Shown here: in pieces, positions 47,840 to 58,849 of the stretch
How the letters are laid out: every line of letters starts with the position of its first letter
How positions within the stretch are numbered: position 1 is the stretch's first letter
Assembly: GCA_947579665.1 (NCBI GenBank)
Contig: OX388350.1
Location: 38,721,393 to 38,785,392, forward strand
Reading direction: 5' to 3'
Source: Sympetrum striolatum
Taxonomy: Eukaryota; Arthropoda; Insecta; Odonata; Libellulidae
Length of the DNA stretch: 64,000 bases
Made by a program: the position numbers and the translations under genes
Notes under the pieces: generated by a model
Seen by the model: the letters and a program-made list of their open reading frames with translations, nothing else
Databases searched by the model: none
What the model was told of the DNA's origin: nothing

Positions 47840-50800
47840 GAAGAGGGAGCTTCTTAAAGAAGATTGAATACGAACTGAAATTTTTTAAGACTCACTGAAG
47901 ATTCGAAAGATGGGCATAAAAGTTACCTTGCTCTTATTCGATATGGGCAATCGTATTTAGATTGTTTTCAAATAGCTGACTGTGAAAATTAAAATTGAAA
48001 GTTTACTATTTCCCTTAAAATGTAGCTTGCTAACAAACGCGTGGTACGCCAAATATAAAATTATAAAACTTATTTTTTCACATTTCAATTATAACTTCTT
48101 TGTGCATTATCCCGCAGAAATCACCATAGATTTTCAAAATCACCTGGATGTTATATCCTTAGCTCACAGGAACAGAGCATATTTTATAATATAAATAAAA
48201 CACCATGCTTTCTACAGAGAGATTTCTATGAAGGAACTATTCCGTACATATCTTGTTACCTTGTTTTCTAAAAAAAACGATTTCCTTCAAAGAACTATCC
48301 TAATTCACAATGTTAAATCTGATAGTAGTAAAACAGCACGGCAACCATTTGTCTATATCGGGGAGAAATTATCATAAAATATATTTTAAGGAGCTGGGAC
48401 ATTAAGAATAAACATGGTTAACCGCAACACAATGATATTTCGAGTAAATTCCTTTATAACCCTAAATAAAGATCCAACATTTTTGGGGACCCAGAAAATT
48501 GCTGAAATATTCCCTGAATATCCTTTGAGAATCGTGGAAGAAAATATCAACGAGATAGTGATAAACGTGAAATTTAGCGTTTAAAATAAGAAATACACAT
48601 ATTAAAGTTTTCCTTTAACTATCAATGGTTTTTTCCATTATTTCAATTGGAGTAGTTTTGTTTTCAAATCTTGACTTCAACTGAAAAACGGAAAACAAAA
48701 TATTCTCTAGCAGTTAGCTATGAAAATGAATTTGGTTTCTCATATAAAATTTCGATGTTTAACTATTTGAATTTGGATATCACGCTGCAGTGATCGATGA
48801 GACCGAATGCTATTTTTGGCTTTCCCATGGCAAAATGTTTCCCACTCCTGATCCATCATATCATATAAATAGATTGCCACGTGCATTCATCTCTGTCTTT
48901 CCTCTGAAGTATAATAAATTGCCATTTGGATTCTTCCGAATTAGTATCACTCTTTTAATGTCACATTTCACTCAGGTCATAAAGACGAACTCCTATTTTC
49001 CAAGTTCCGAAATCTATACATTAAAACGCAAAGAGAATACTTTGTATCCCTTTTTGAGCGTATTGCGCGCACGAAGGAGTGTGAGATTTGGCATACTTAA
49101 GGTTTGTATCGAGGAGAATTAGCGAAAGCTAATAACTTTGTCCAAAGTATCCTTGGGTCGATTCTGCTCGATTCGAATCGTCTGTCAAAAGAAATGCATG
49201 TAAAGTTCATTTTGATCGATTGCAGACATTTTTCATATGCAGAATTAAATCAGAAATAATGGTCGTACGAAATCGAGATGAATAACAAAAGAAAATATAT
49301 TGAATAAAAATTCTTGTATAAGTCGTAGAATATCGTATTTGAGTCTAAATTACGAGAATTATGGTAAAATGAACGAAAATTTTGTGGAATTTCTTCGCTG
49401 TAAATAAACCAGTTGGCAAGGCAATTGTTGAATCCGAGCTTATGCGTTTTCTCGTTAGAATACACGGGGATTTTTTCGCCATGCCGAATTAACGGTTTGG
49501 AATTGTCTCAGAGATTATGAAAAAAGGGCAATTTACTAAGATGTCAACATATGCTAACAATAACAATAACAACATATGCTAACAATGATACATAAGTAGC
49601 AGGGACAAAATTAAGGCCATTTTTACAGCTCCGTCGAAAAGAATTTTAAGGAACTTCCCGATGGGATACATAATTCAAAATCACGAAGATCCCAGAAGAT
49701 GTACTCTTCTATATTAAAAATCATAGAAATGTCACCAAAAGTGCGTGAGTTCGACGCCAGGTGGATGTAAAACACCCGTTTGAAATACATTGTGGTTATT
49801 TTTAAGAATATTTCCTTAACGACAAAGGTGATTGATAAACTCATGAATAGGCTCAAAAAATATACATAGGAAGGAAAATAAAATCATTAGTAAACTTTGG
49901 AAATTAAAATTTAGCTATATAGTTATGCAAATAATAATAGTTACAATAAACAAATAATATACAAATAACTATAGTTTTACAAATACTTAATATCACCTTT
50001 TATAATAAAGGTTTAAAATTTGGCTTCGTGGATAAAATTTCAAATTATTAATGTTTTCGTTCTCAAAAACATGGAAAATTTTGCCATCAAAATCAATCGA
50101 AAGGCAACAATTAATACAAACGCGATATCATTCTAGCAACCAATTAAACAAAAATTTTATTATAACAGTTAACGAGCACTATTTGTGTCAACGGAAAATA
50201 CGCTTAAACGTAAGAAAAGATCAATAGATAGTTACAACATATTTTTAATTATAATTCCGTTATTTTTGACGGGGGAATCCACTATCTTATATTATACCTC
50301 ATATATACTAGGCTTTCTACTATATCGACTTTTCAGCCTCTTGAACTACCTCCATTGACCCATTCAGACAGTTACATGACTCATTATCAAAAGAATACAT
50401 GCATAAAAAGTAATGTAAATATTCTCTCATGTACCTTATTCTGTGCTTAGTTCAATACTTCTTTTATCAATCGTCTCTATTCCATTTATCCATGCTTATC
50501 AAATGTGAATTACATTTTGACACTTATTTTAAGAATTACATCTAAAATGGTGGAATCGCATTATTTGAATCTATCGAATCAATAAATAGATGAGAACATT
50601 TACAAAATCTGAACGACCAAAGTGGTTTTAGCTCCGAGCAATTCTCATGCAAGTCAAAGATTCTTAAAGATACAACCTCGAAATCTCCGTATTACCAGTA
50701 AGAGATAAGGGTAGATTATATATAGCCGCTAAAATTAGTAAATATGTACCTATGCTGTTTCATAATAAGCTGAGAAACGATTCAAAGATGTCGAGATTCA

Positions 50801-50940
50801 AACAAAACATTTATGATTTAATTATACTAATCGTAATTATATCATATAATATTCAGTAATTAAAATTTGGACTTTAATTTGGAATTAAAATAACTACCAG
50901 ATAACATATAGATAACTTAAAATATATAGATAGCTTAACA
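47840..50940. other. AT-rich non-coding stretch, nothing recognised
   Basis: The 110-codon frame at 48790-49122 has no domain I can identify. A short direct repeat 'aacatatgctaacaa' occurs near 49548 and 49572. Nothing else stands out. Confidence 0.35.
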
Positions 50941-50945
50941 TGGTA

Positions 50946-51022
50946 CAGTCCTGGCCAAAATTAACGCAGCAACGGCCGTAAGGATTGCTAGGGAGGTGCC
51001 GCGTTAATTTTGGCCAGGAGTG
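50946..51022. mobile_element. 77-bp Tc1/mariner-like mini-element
   Basis: Starts CAGTCCTGGCCAAAATTAAC and ends with its near-perfect inverse (GTTAATTTTGGCCAGGAGTG), flanked on both sides by TA (50944-50945 and 51023-51024). Tc1/mariner elements duplicate TA, and 'CAGT.CTGGCCAAAA' is a typical end for the group. Only about 30 bp separate the ends, so it is non-coding. Confidence 0.85.
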
Positions 51023-51350
51023 TACTACCGATACCCAATTTAAGTAAAGTGAATTTGTTACAAAATATACGCTATTTTTTAATGACAAGGTATGTTCACT
51101 CTTGGATTAGTCAAGCATAAAATGTTTTTGGCTCAAGACCACCACACTTTATTTATTTCTATAAAAGGTATGTTTTATTCTGTTTCTTCGTCGGACTGAT
51201 CAGGGATATAAAAATTTTATTTACTGCGTATTGCAATTAAAACTTTTTTACACATAGATATGGCATTTGCATGATTTGAGTCCATATTATATATGTATAG
51301 GTATAGAAATAAAAACAATTTTTCAAAAATTTCACTTGAACTTTTTTAAT

Positions 51351-51410
51351 ACGACGACCGGTTTCGGGCAATTCTGTCCATCATCAGGTCCACCATCCTG
51401 ATGATACCTA
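51351..51410 (-). ncRNA. Hammerhead-like motif with a divergent half-copy
   Basis: Minus strand: CTGATGA (51387-51381), T, stem II GG-a-CA-gaat-TG-c-CC, GAAA, palindrome CCGG, TC. All core boxes are intact. A second CTGATGA lies on the plus strand at 51398-51404, mirror-placed ('atcatcagg' / 'cctgatgat'), so this is half of a foldback. It is followed by 'tggaattccacaaagt'. Confidence 0.55.
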
Positions 51411-51429
51411 ACCATGGAATTCCACAAAG

Positions 51430-52330
51430 TGAAGGCTTCTTCCATAGATTACAGACATATGTACAATTTTATGAGATAAAGCTACTCGACAAAAAAATCC
51501 TTTCCAGAAAGAAAAGCTAAACTAAATCCAGTCAATTCGGCCTTTATTTGGTGGAACTTCACCTTAAAACTTACGATAAAATAAACTCTACTTTATTCAA
51601 CAAACACATTAACTGTATTTGTGGAATAAATAAAAGATTATTCTATCTTATGTTTTAAAATTACGTGTTTCAAATGCTATTATGCAAAACGTTTGGGGAG
51701 GGATATATTGTATCATTCTGATTATATCGCAAGGAGAATAATTTGGAAGGTGACACAGAAATGTAAATTAGATCCCCAAATTCTGGGGACAGAACTCGGT
51801 TTCCGAATGAACAAAAACTTCATTTTAGGCTCGCCGCACTCAGAAAAAGATAAAATCGGCAACAATGACGAAGAGAATTATTCGTTTTCCTTGGAAATCA
51901 CACCTTCCCCGCTGCGTGCCAGACTTACTTTCATCCGAACTCGGAAAAAGAAAACGAATCTGCCAGCAGCGAAAGCGATATTTACGTTTAATCAAAAAGA
52001 AAATGGAGTGCCCGCCCGACGGTGGACCCGAGATAAGGAAATGAAAATATTTTTCTGGAAATCTCGCCTTCTACAGTCGGAACTGCCATGATGAATCGAT
52101 TCAAAACGAATCTCCAGACGGCATGAAACTGACAATGATTTTCGTCTGTTTTGCATTACAATTTATGCTAAAAATCCCTATACCCTGCATGAGTTACAAA
52201 CTTTATTTTAAGTCGCATAATGTAATGATGTTTGATATTATCATATGATGTATTATGATCATATTGATGTATCGCATGCATTTACTTATTGGAAGTGTAT
52301 TTCTATATTCTGTCATGTTTCTTCTCATCG
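51430..52330. other. Non-coding stretch with a 132-codon open frame
   Basis: The frame 51693-52091 (plus) is the longest here outside GC-rich patches. Its product is basic with no recognised domain, and the upstream codons look no different from intergenic DNA. A later block (52190-52240) recurs at 52694-52740. Confidence 0.3.
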
Positions 52331-52740
52331 TTTAATCATTACTATCGGTAGGTTTGCGCAGGCTTTTTCGCGGATTTTTTCCTTCAGTGGATTGTTTCCT
52401 AAGTATCTCTTAGGTTTTTTACATCCAAAATTCTTCTATTTATTTCTCATACTAATCTCTTTGATTTAATTATTCCATAATCAATGACGATGAGTTAGAT
52501 GGTAGAAGAGACTGTTAGACTCAATCTAGTCCAAATAATGACAATTTATATTATATTACTAATTTTCTTAAACGTACTTTTTCGCCTATTTTGTGTTTTT
52601 TATTTCTATTTCGTTTTTTATTATATTTCTTATTTTTCAATTTTGGTATTGCTGCTGTTTTGTAATAGTTCTGCTTTTAAATGCCAATTTCCTGCATGTG
52701 TTACAACCTTTATTTTAAGTCGCATGATGAAATGTCGCTT
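52190..52740 (+). repeat. Direct repeat pair flanking R2 copy 3
   Basis: 'cctgcatg.gttacaa.ctttattttaagtcgcat' occurs at about 52187 and again at about 52693, on either side of the R2 copy. This suggests the repeat unit includes this block and is partly duplicated. Confidence 0.55.
52335..52560 (+). repeat. Dispersed repeat family R2, copy 3
   Basis: 'ttactatcggtaggtttgcg' followed by 'ttcagtggattgtttcctaa', 'tttctcatacta' and 'gatgagttagatgg...gagactgttagactcaatc'. It aligns at roughly 75% with the reverse complement of 53875-54100. Confidence 0.7.
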
Positions 52741-53503
52741 GACGTATTCTCCATTTTTCAGTCTTGTGTTTTTTCGCTTATATTCCTTTTTTCCATATCT
52801 AAGTCGATTATTATTCATTACTTATTTTTCTTGACTTCTTGGGTTGTGACTATATAATAATATATATATAAGAATATATAATCTATATTTAACAATTATT
52901 TAAGGGAATTCATAGAAGCTTTAAACGTACTTATATTGTGAAATAGCTACAGGTTATAATGAATTTGAAGTAACATTGAAACAGCATCTACATGTCTTGT
53001 TTTCTGTAAAAGCAACTGAGATCGGGAAATAGCTGAGCGTAATTAGATAAATTATACATTATTTCGTATTGTAATAGCGGAAAATCGTCAAAAAACCACA
53101 CGTAATTAAATCTTTAAGTGTTATTTCTAAACACCCGTTTTCGGTGACCAGCGCTTTTTTCTTCTCTCTATCAAAGCATGTAAATGACACGCCATTTTAA
53201 AGATGAAGTTTCCGGCTTCCCGGTAAAACTAGAGCAACGTATGAAAAATACACCATTTGGTCAAATATCGAGTCATAATTTCAATTTGCTAACGGAGTTT
53301 TGATGCTGGATGTATAGATATCGATATCTATCCATACAAACGAGCCATACCAAAACGACACCGATACCCAATTTTCCCACCCAAAATATTTCAACAAACA
53401 CTCCAGCCATTACAAGCGAACACACAAACACTACAGCATATCTAAAAAACATATTTTCGCGTATAAAGCGATACATTTTTGTTTTACCATTGCGTCCCAA
53501 AGA

Positions 53504-53577
53504 AAAACGGACTTAAAAAAAGAGGAAGATCCCGGGTTCGATTCCCGGCCCCGTCAGACATTTTTCAAGTCCGTTTT
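53504..53577 (+). mobile_element. B-box tRNA relic within an inverted repeat
   Basis: 'gatcccgggttcgattcccgg' around 53527-53548 is an excellent T-arm and B-box. It sits between perfect 11-bp inverted repeats, aaaacggactt (53504-53514) and aagtccgtttt (53567-53577). No D-arm or anticodon arm precedes it, so it is a SINE or tRNA relic, not a gene. Confidence 0.5.
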
Positions 53578-53716
53578 CCTTTGTGATTTTTTTTCTTGGT
53601 TGCACGCCCTTATGTGCAAAGTATCTCTATTCCTTACCATTGTGTGAAAATTTATACGCTTGAGGGGGAAATAACTAAAAAAAAGTTTCACGAATTTTTA
53701 TTTGTTTAAACCGACC

Positions 53717-53750
53717 GGACCGGTTTCAACTAGTAATAGTTATCGCTAAG
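53717..53750 (-). ncRNA. Hammerhead-like motif with the best stem II
   Basis: Minus strand: CTTAGCGA in place of CUGANGA, T, stem II AACTA-TTAC-TAGTT (perfect 5 bp), GAAA, palindrome CCGG, TC. The first box is mutated, so it is probably inactive. Helices II and III are intact. Confidence 0.5.
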
Positions 53751-53874
53751 ATACGGATGAGAAAAGTAAAACTTTCGCATTTCAAAGCCGAATTAATATA
53801 AAAAGTATTATCCACCATAATACAGTTTCGCCAATGCTGCAGTTGCACGGCTTCTTCAATTAATAATAAGAATA

Positions 53875-54100
53875 ACCGTCTTTATTTGGGTGAGATTGAG
53901 ACTAAAAGTATATTCTTCCATCTAACTCATCGTTATTAGTTATAAAATAATTAAATTAAAGAGAATAGTATGAGAAACATTTAGAAGAATTGTGGCTGTT
54001 AGAAAACTAAGAGAATTTTAGGAAAAGAAAATCCAGTGTATGAAAACACCCACAAAGAAGAGGGTGTGAAAAACCTGCGCAAACCTACCGATAGTAATAG
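53875..54100 (-). repeat. Dispersed repeat family R2, copy 4 (inverted)
   Basis: The reverse complement carries the same ordered blocks as copy 3, including a 24-bp identical run around 'ctatcggtaggtttgcgcag'. With copy 3 it forms an inverted pair about 1.3 kb apart. Confidence 0.7.
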
Positions 54101-54199
54101 CTAAAAGTAGTATTTTTAAATGGTAAATTATAGTATGTGTCTGTGCTCATTACCTCATTAAAAACACTGATATTTGTACCACTTTCTTATAAACAAATT

Positions 54200-54760
54200 T
54201 CCTGCACCCCAGTGACCACTAGTGCGAAATTTTCGCACGGGGAAAATAGTTTTATCCTAGATGAATTTAATTGAAGGGAATCAAAACAGCCAACGCACGA
54301 ATAGAATTTCCCTGACTGTAGAGCCACACTTACACCAATCCCAAACTTGAGCGCGGCCACTCTCCCTCGATGACATCCGGATAAAGGTGGATAAAGGTAG
54401 GGCCACTGGTATTAGGCTGGCTTTATACATCCCAAGGAGCCCCTTTAAAAAGTTCCGTTTCATTAGAGGTCTCGTTCCCTTCAAAGCGAACTCCTACGAC
54501 GCTAATGATTATTTTAAAAAAGAAATGAGTTGCTGTGTTTGAACAGGGGCCCTCGGGGTACCCGAGGAGAGGAGGGCTGAATGGATAACGAGGATTGATA
54601 AACGCGAGCAATGGAAGCAAGGAACCTCCTTTGGTGGATGAGGCATCTCTTTTTTTATTTTCGCTCTTTTGCTTGTTTCGAAGGCTGTCTTGGAGATGAT
54701 TCTCAGGCTTCGTTTCGGTACGCCTTCTCTTTTAAGGTTGCCCAAAACGGCCGAATCAAA
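54200..54760. other. GC-balanced patch, nothing recognised
   Basis: Overlapping minus-strand frames (65-78 codons) without known features. Apparently single-copy. Confidence 0.3.
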
Positions 54761-54959
54761 TGTGTATTATTTTTGACTTTTTGAAAGTCTTAAATACGAA
54801 CTGAAAATTGTATACAGAACGCACAGGCACAATGTTTCTATTCCTGATAGAAAACTGAATCAGTGCAATTTCTTCTATAATTTTTTTAATCTAACTTCAA
54901 ATTCATAACGCGATAAGTTGTTCATTTGTTCTAGCTTAAGTGAATGATGTGAGCATGTG

Positions 54960-56215
54960 TTAAGTTATACTGCGAGTATAATAGTGGACGTACGTTTTCC
55001 GCATTTATGAGTAGAAAGGTTCAAATGTTATATTTTTAAGAATATCAAATAAGCTAACATATCTTTTAAGAGGGGTTTGGAATCATTAAAAATAGCTTCT
55101 TTTTTGGCCAAATTTAAACTATTATATTCGACTTTTAACGTATTAAACATAAACTAAAAGAGACGCGATTTTCTGCTATTGCAAATTAAGAAACATAAAT
55201 GTTGCGTTTTCTCTTTGTAATTTCCAATAAAGTAACCGATATCTTTTAAAAGGTGTTTGAAATTATCACTATTGTTATTACGTCTTTAATAAATACAATG
55301 ATAAAGATATACCTTTTCGGTCATTTTTACTCATTTTTTTAACTTTTAAGGAATTAAATTTAACCACGGAGATAACCATAAAGCCTTTTTTTGCATTTGA
55401 GAGTAAAAATATAAAAAATGCGTTATCTTTTAAACATTTCAAATAAAGAAACATATCTTTCCGAAAGTTTTTGAAATCATGGCTTATAGAGACTTTTTTG
55501 GTCAAATTTGCTCACTAATTTTATACTTTTAAGGCAATAAATAAAATACCAGAGATGCATGAATTTCTGAATTTTCGAGTTTTAAGGTTAAACAATTGCG
55601 TAATCATTTTAGAATTTCCGATAAAGAAACAGAAACGTCACAAGTTGAAATAATAAAGAATATCTACATTTTCTTTTAAGGTCATATACGAGGTCTTATT
55701 ACCGCGGACGTATACAGTTTTATACATTAGTGAGTTAAAATTTTCAGATGTTGCGTTATATTTTTCGAATTTCTAATAAGGTAATAGATATTTTTTAAAA
55801 CGTTTTTGAAATTATGAAAAATATCTAATTTTTTTACCTCAGTCATTTACTCATTTCCAACTATTAGACATTAAATTCCCTCAAAGAGGTATGTGATTAA
55901 TTGTATATGAGAGTAAATAGTTAAAAAAATGTGTTATCATTGTGGAGTTTCGAATTAAGTTACAAAAATCTTTCAGAAGTTGTTGAAATCGTGAAAAATA
56001 TGTAATTTTTTGGCCGAATTCTTTCGCCAATTTTCAGCCTTTAAGACAGTACATGTGATCACTGAGTAACGCAATTTTATTCTTCTATACGAATAAAAAA
56101 AATCCAACAATTGCATTCTTTTTAAATGTAAATTAACGAATATCTTTCAAAAGACGTTTGAAATCATGAAAAACGGCTAGTTGTTCGGCGAAATTTACTC
56201 ACTTATTTTAAATAA
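54960..56215 (+). repeat. Decayed satellite-like array, about 7 units of roughly 177 bp
   Basis: The phrase 'tttgaaatcatgaaaaat' or a close variant recurs near 55079, 55257, 55466, 55645, 55806, 55983 and 56158, spacings mostly 163-209 bp. Between them each unit repeats, in order, 'ttttggtcaaattt.ctca', 'acttttaagg.attaaa', 'gagagtaaa.a.t' and 'tgcgttatctttt', then 'aataaagaaacatatctt'. Units differ strongly, so the array is old. Confidence 0.85.
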
Positions 56216-56935
56216 TGGCAGCAATCTTATAGATAACTACCACTGTTTTCGCCTACCCCTTTTTAACCTTATCATTACTTCTAAAAATCACCACTTCGTA
56301 TGCTCTGAGTAGTAACCGTTAAAATCGGAAATCTTTCAGCGCTAAAACTTATCTTAAACAATATACGGGCAGATGGAGAGGAAATTCAGCAGTTTCTAAT
56401 AGAAATAAGAGGATTTTCCAGAAATTCTTGCAACGTCCATTAGATCTTCGTTGATAGGATTTTCCCCGCAACAGGTAAATGGGCCGCCAAAAGTTTTCAA
56501 GTATAAAGTAGTTCAAGAAGCTCTGAGTTAAGTGAAACAGAAGATTAGGGTTCTTGTATCTAACTTCACGAGCTAAGTTAATCACACAAAAACAGTCTGT
56601 TTTATAACCAAAGAATGCTCTGTCTCGCGTCTAGGTTATACAAATACGAAGCTTGGCATTTAAGGGATTTTGATATGTTCTGCAACTTCTTTGAATCTTT
56701 TATCTGCGATACAGTCTTACACATGTTTCTATGGGTACGCTTCGATATTTATGCGTAAGAGTCATAAAATATAACGTTTTTACAATTAAATTTGATAGCA
56801 GTTTCTTGTAGGCAGAACCAAAGGAGTTGTATTTAGTGACGACAGTAATTTTCATTTCCTCATGAAGTAAAAAAATAACATTTAAATTTGGAAACATATT
56901 AAGCAGTCAAATGGTTCAAATAGATTTACCGCAAC
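56216..56935. other. AT-rich non-coding stretch, nothing recognised
   Basis: Short AT-driven frames only. Confidence 0.35.
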
Positions 56936-56939
56936 TAGT

Positions 56940-57070
56940 AGAAGTAGTATTGTTAAAAGTGCCTCGACAGCTTAGGTTATTTCGCACATTGGCTCCCACC
57001 AGGAATCGAACCCGGGACAGCTTCCACCAAAGGCAAACGCGTTGTTCACATAACTATCCGGAAGCCTTCA
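56940..57070 (-). mobile_element. tRNA-derived SINE family S2, copy 3
   Basis: Minus strand: A-box-like 'tagttatgtgaacaacgcg', then 'tttgcctttggtggaagctg', B-box 'cccgggttcgattcctgg', then the tail 'taacctaagctgtcgag' ending near 56945. Best-preserved head of the family. It lacks a closing acceptor stem and a CCA-compatible end, so it is a SINE, not a tRNA gene. Confidence 0.7.
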
Positions 57071-57194
57071 ACGGAACTAGATGTGAGCTTGAGGTATTCC
57101 ATGAGAGGGAAAATAAATCAGGAATTCATTTTGAAGCAAAATAGATCCTGTTAAGATCGTAATTTATCAAAAACAAAAGTACCGAAAGGTGCAC

Positions 57195-57226
57195 GACTAG
57201 TTTCGACGCACTAGAGTCATTTTCAA
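57195..57226 (-). ncRNA. Hammerhead-like motif with CTAG helix III
   Basis: Minus strand: TTGAAAA in place of CUGANGA, T, stem II GAC...GTC, GAAA, palindrome CTAG, TC. Compared with CCGG copies, both halves of the palindrome have changed together. The first box is decayed. Confidence 0.45.
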
Positions 57227-57229
57227 ATG

Positions 57230-58845
57230 CTGTGAAAATGATTCTTATAAAAATGTTTACTGAGGTGTTATTGAAAAATTAAAATTAAAACAACATCGAC
57301 TTTCCTTGAAAATCACCGGATTTATTTCCTCTTCTAAAATTTTCAACTTAAATACTGAGATAAAGGAACTACCCTAAAATAAGGTAAATTCATCGAAATA
57401 AATAAGTATTAAGATAAGTACTTTTCCATTTAATAAATGATTAACACTTAAATAACAGTACACCAAGATGAAATGCGATAAAAAGCTCGTTCCTTCTATT
57501 AACTGCCCAAAATTACACAAAATGTACCCATCAATTCCATCGGTGTCGTTGCTATAATGTACAAATTGTATTCGCTTAATATAGCTGATATTCAACATGC
57601 AACCTTCATATGAATTCCTAAAAGAAAAAATAGAAGAACCTAATATTTGTTTAAGAGAGTAATAATATGGAATATAAATACGAAATATCTCCAACTTACG
57701 GTAGATGGAGCAAACCACCCCAATTTGCAATAACCAACCCGGACAAGAGTTATTACAGGAGTAAAATTAATGCCAGAAAAAAATAGACGCAATTTATATT
57801 AATTAAGCATACGATGTTACATACATCTTATGATGATAATGTCATCATGATTAAATAACAAGAAAGAACTTCATGATGAAATTTTACTTAGCTGGATTAA
57901 ATAGCATATCACTTAGTACTCTTATCAAATAATCAACCAGATAAGGAACTCAACAGCCTCTGTTATTAGTCTATTATTCCATGCAACAAATCAAAACATG
58001 GAAAAGCAGTTGACACAAAATCCACATTCTAATGCTATCGAAGACTAATGTCTATCACAAGTGATAGCAAATAGAGCTTACACATATGAACGTGAAGAGA
58101 TGGCTGAATGGATAAAGATTTTTTTTTTCAGTAAAATCGTATAATCTGCAAGAGACTATTTTCATGCCTAACTAAAATTATTGGAGATAGTTTATATGCG
58201 AAGAAGATTGTTTGAGTTGAGACTGATTCACAATTGCAGAACTTAATTAATAAAGAATAAGCCACAACTAGTAAAACGCTATATTTTGATATACGATGTG
58301 GTGATTACAATTTAAATCTATCAATGAAAAATAATTGTTTGAAAGATTCACAGTATTTCCGAGAAATTACTAATCACATATATAAGTTTAACCTAGATTT
58401 CAAATTACATATTTCGATTTTTGTTTACATTTTTTTCTGAGCCACGGTCTATTGTATGCCTCCTTAATTATCTCATGCGTTATTTTTATGCTCACTTGCC
58501 CATTTATCTTTACATAAAACATACAATCAGCACTTTAACAATCATATGAGGTGATTTACCTACATATATTCCTGCTTTTTCTTAGTTTTAATTATGATTG
58601 TCCTTATTATGGTTCGAATTTTAATAACCGTCCTCATATTTCGTTCATTTTCTTACGATAATGAGTTTTTATCTAAAACTGACTTCAGCAGTTTAATAAA
58701 AATACCACCGTAGATTATTTTGTCATATACGTAGCTACAACGGCGAATTTCATATGTAGTGATATCAAACAATGCCGTTTAACAGAGTAGTCGGTCAAAC
58801 GGGCGTTGGTCAATCTAGGATATCCGGTAAAGAAGGCAAACTCGA
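57230..58845. other. AT-rich non-coding stretch, nothing recognised
   Basis: The 118-codon minus-strand frame at 57374-57730 is Ile/Tyr/Phe-rich from composition and has no recognisable domain. Confidence 0.35.
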
Positions 58846-58849
58846 AAAA

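Noticed and set aside
48790..49122. 110-codon plus-strand open frame
   Set aside because: No recognisable features and no supporting splice or neighbour context.
56990..57066. Candidate tRNA gene on the minus strand
   Set aside because: A- and B-boxes are present, but the same sequence is repeated with a common tail at 30.6 and 44.7 kb, which marks a SINE.
57374..57730. 118-codon minus-strand open frame
   Set aside because: Ile/Tyr/Phe-rich composition typical of AT-rich non-coding DNA; no domain.
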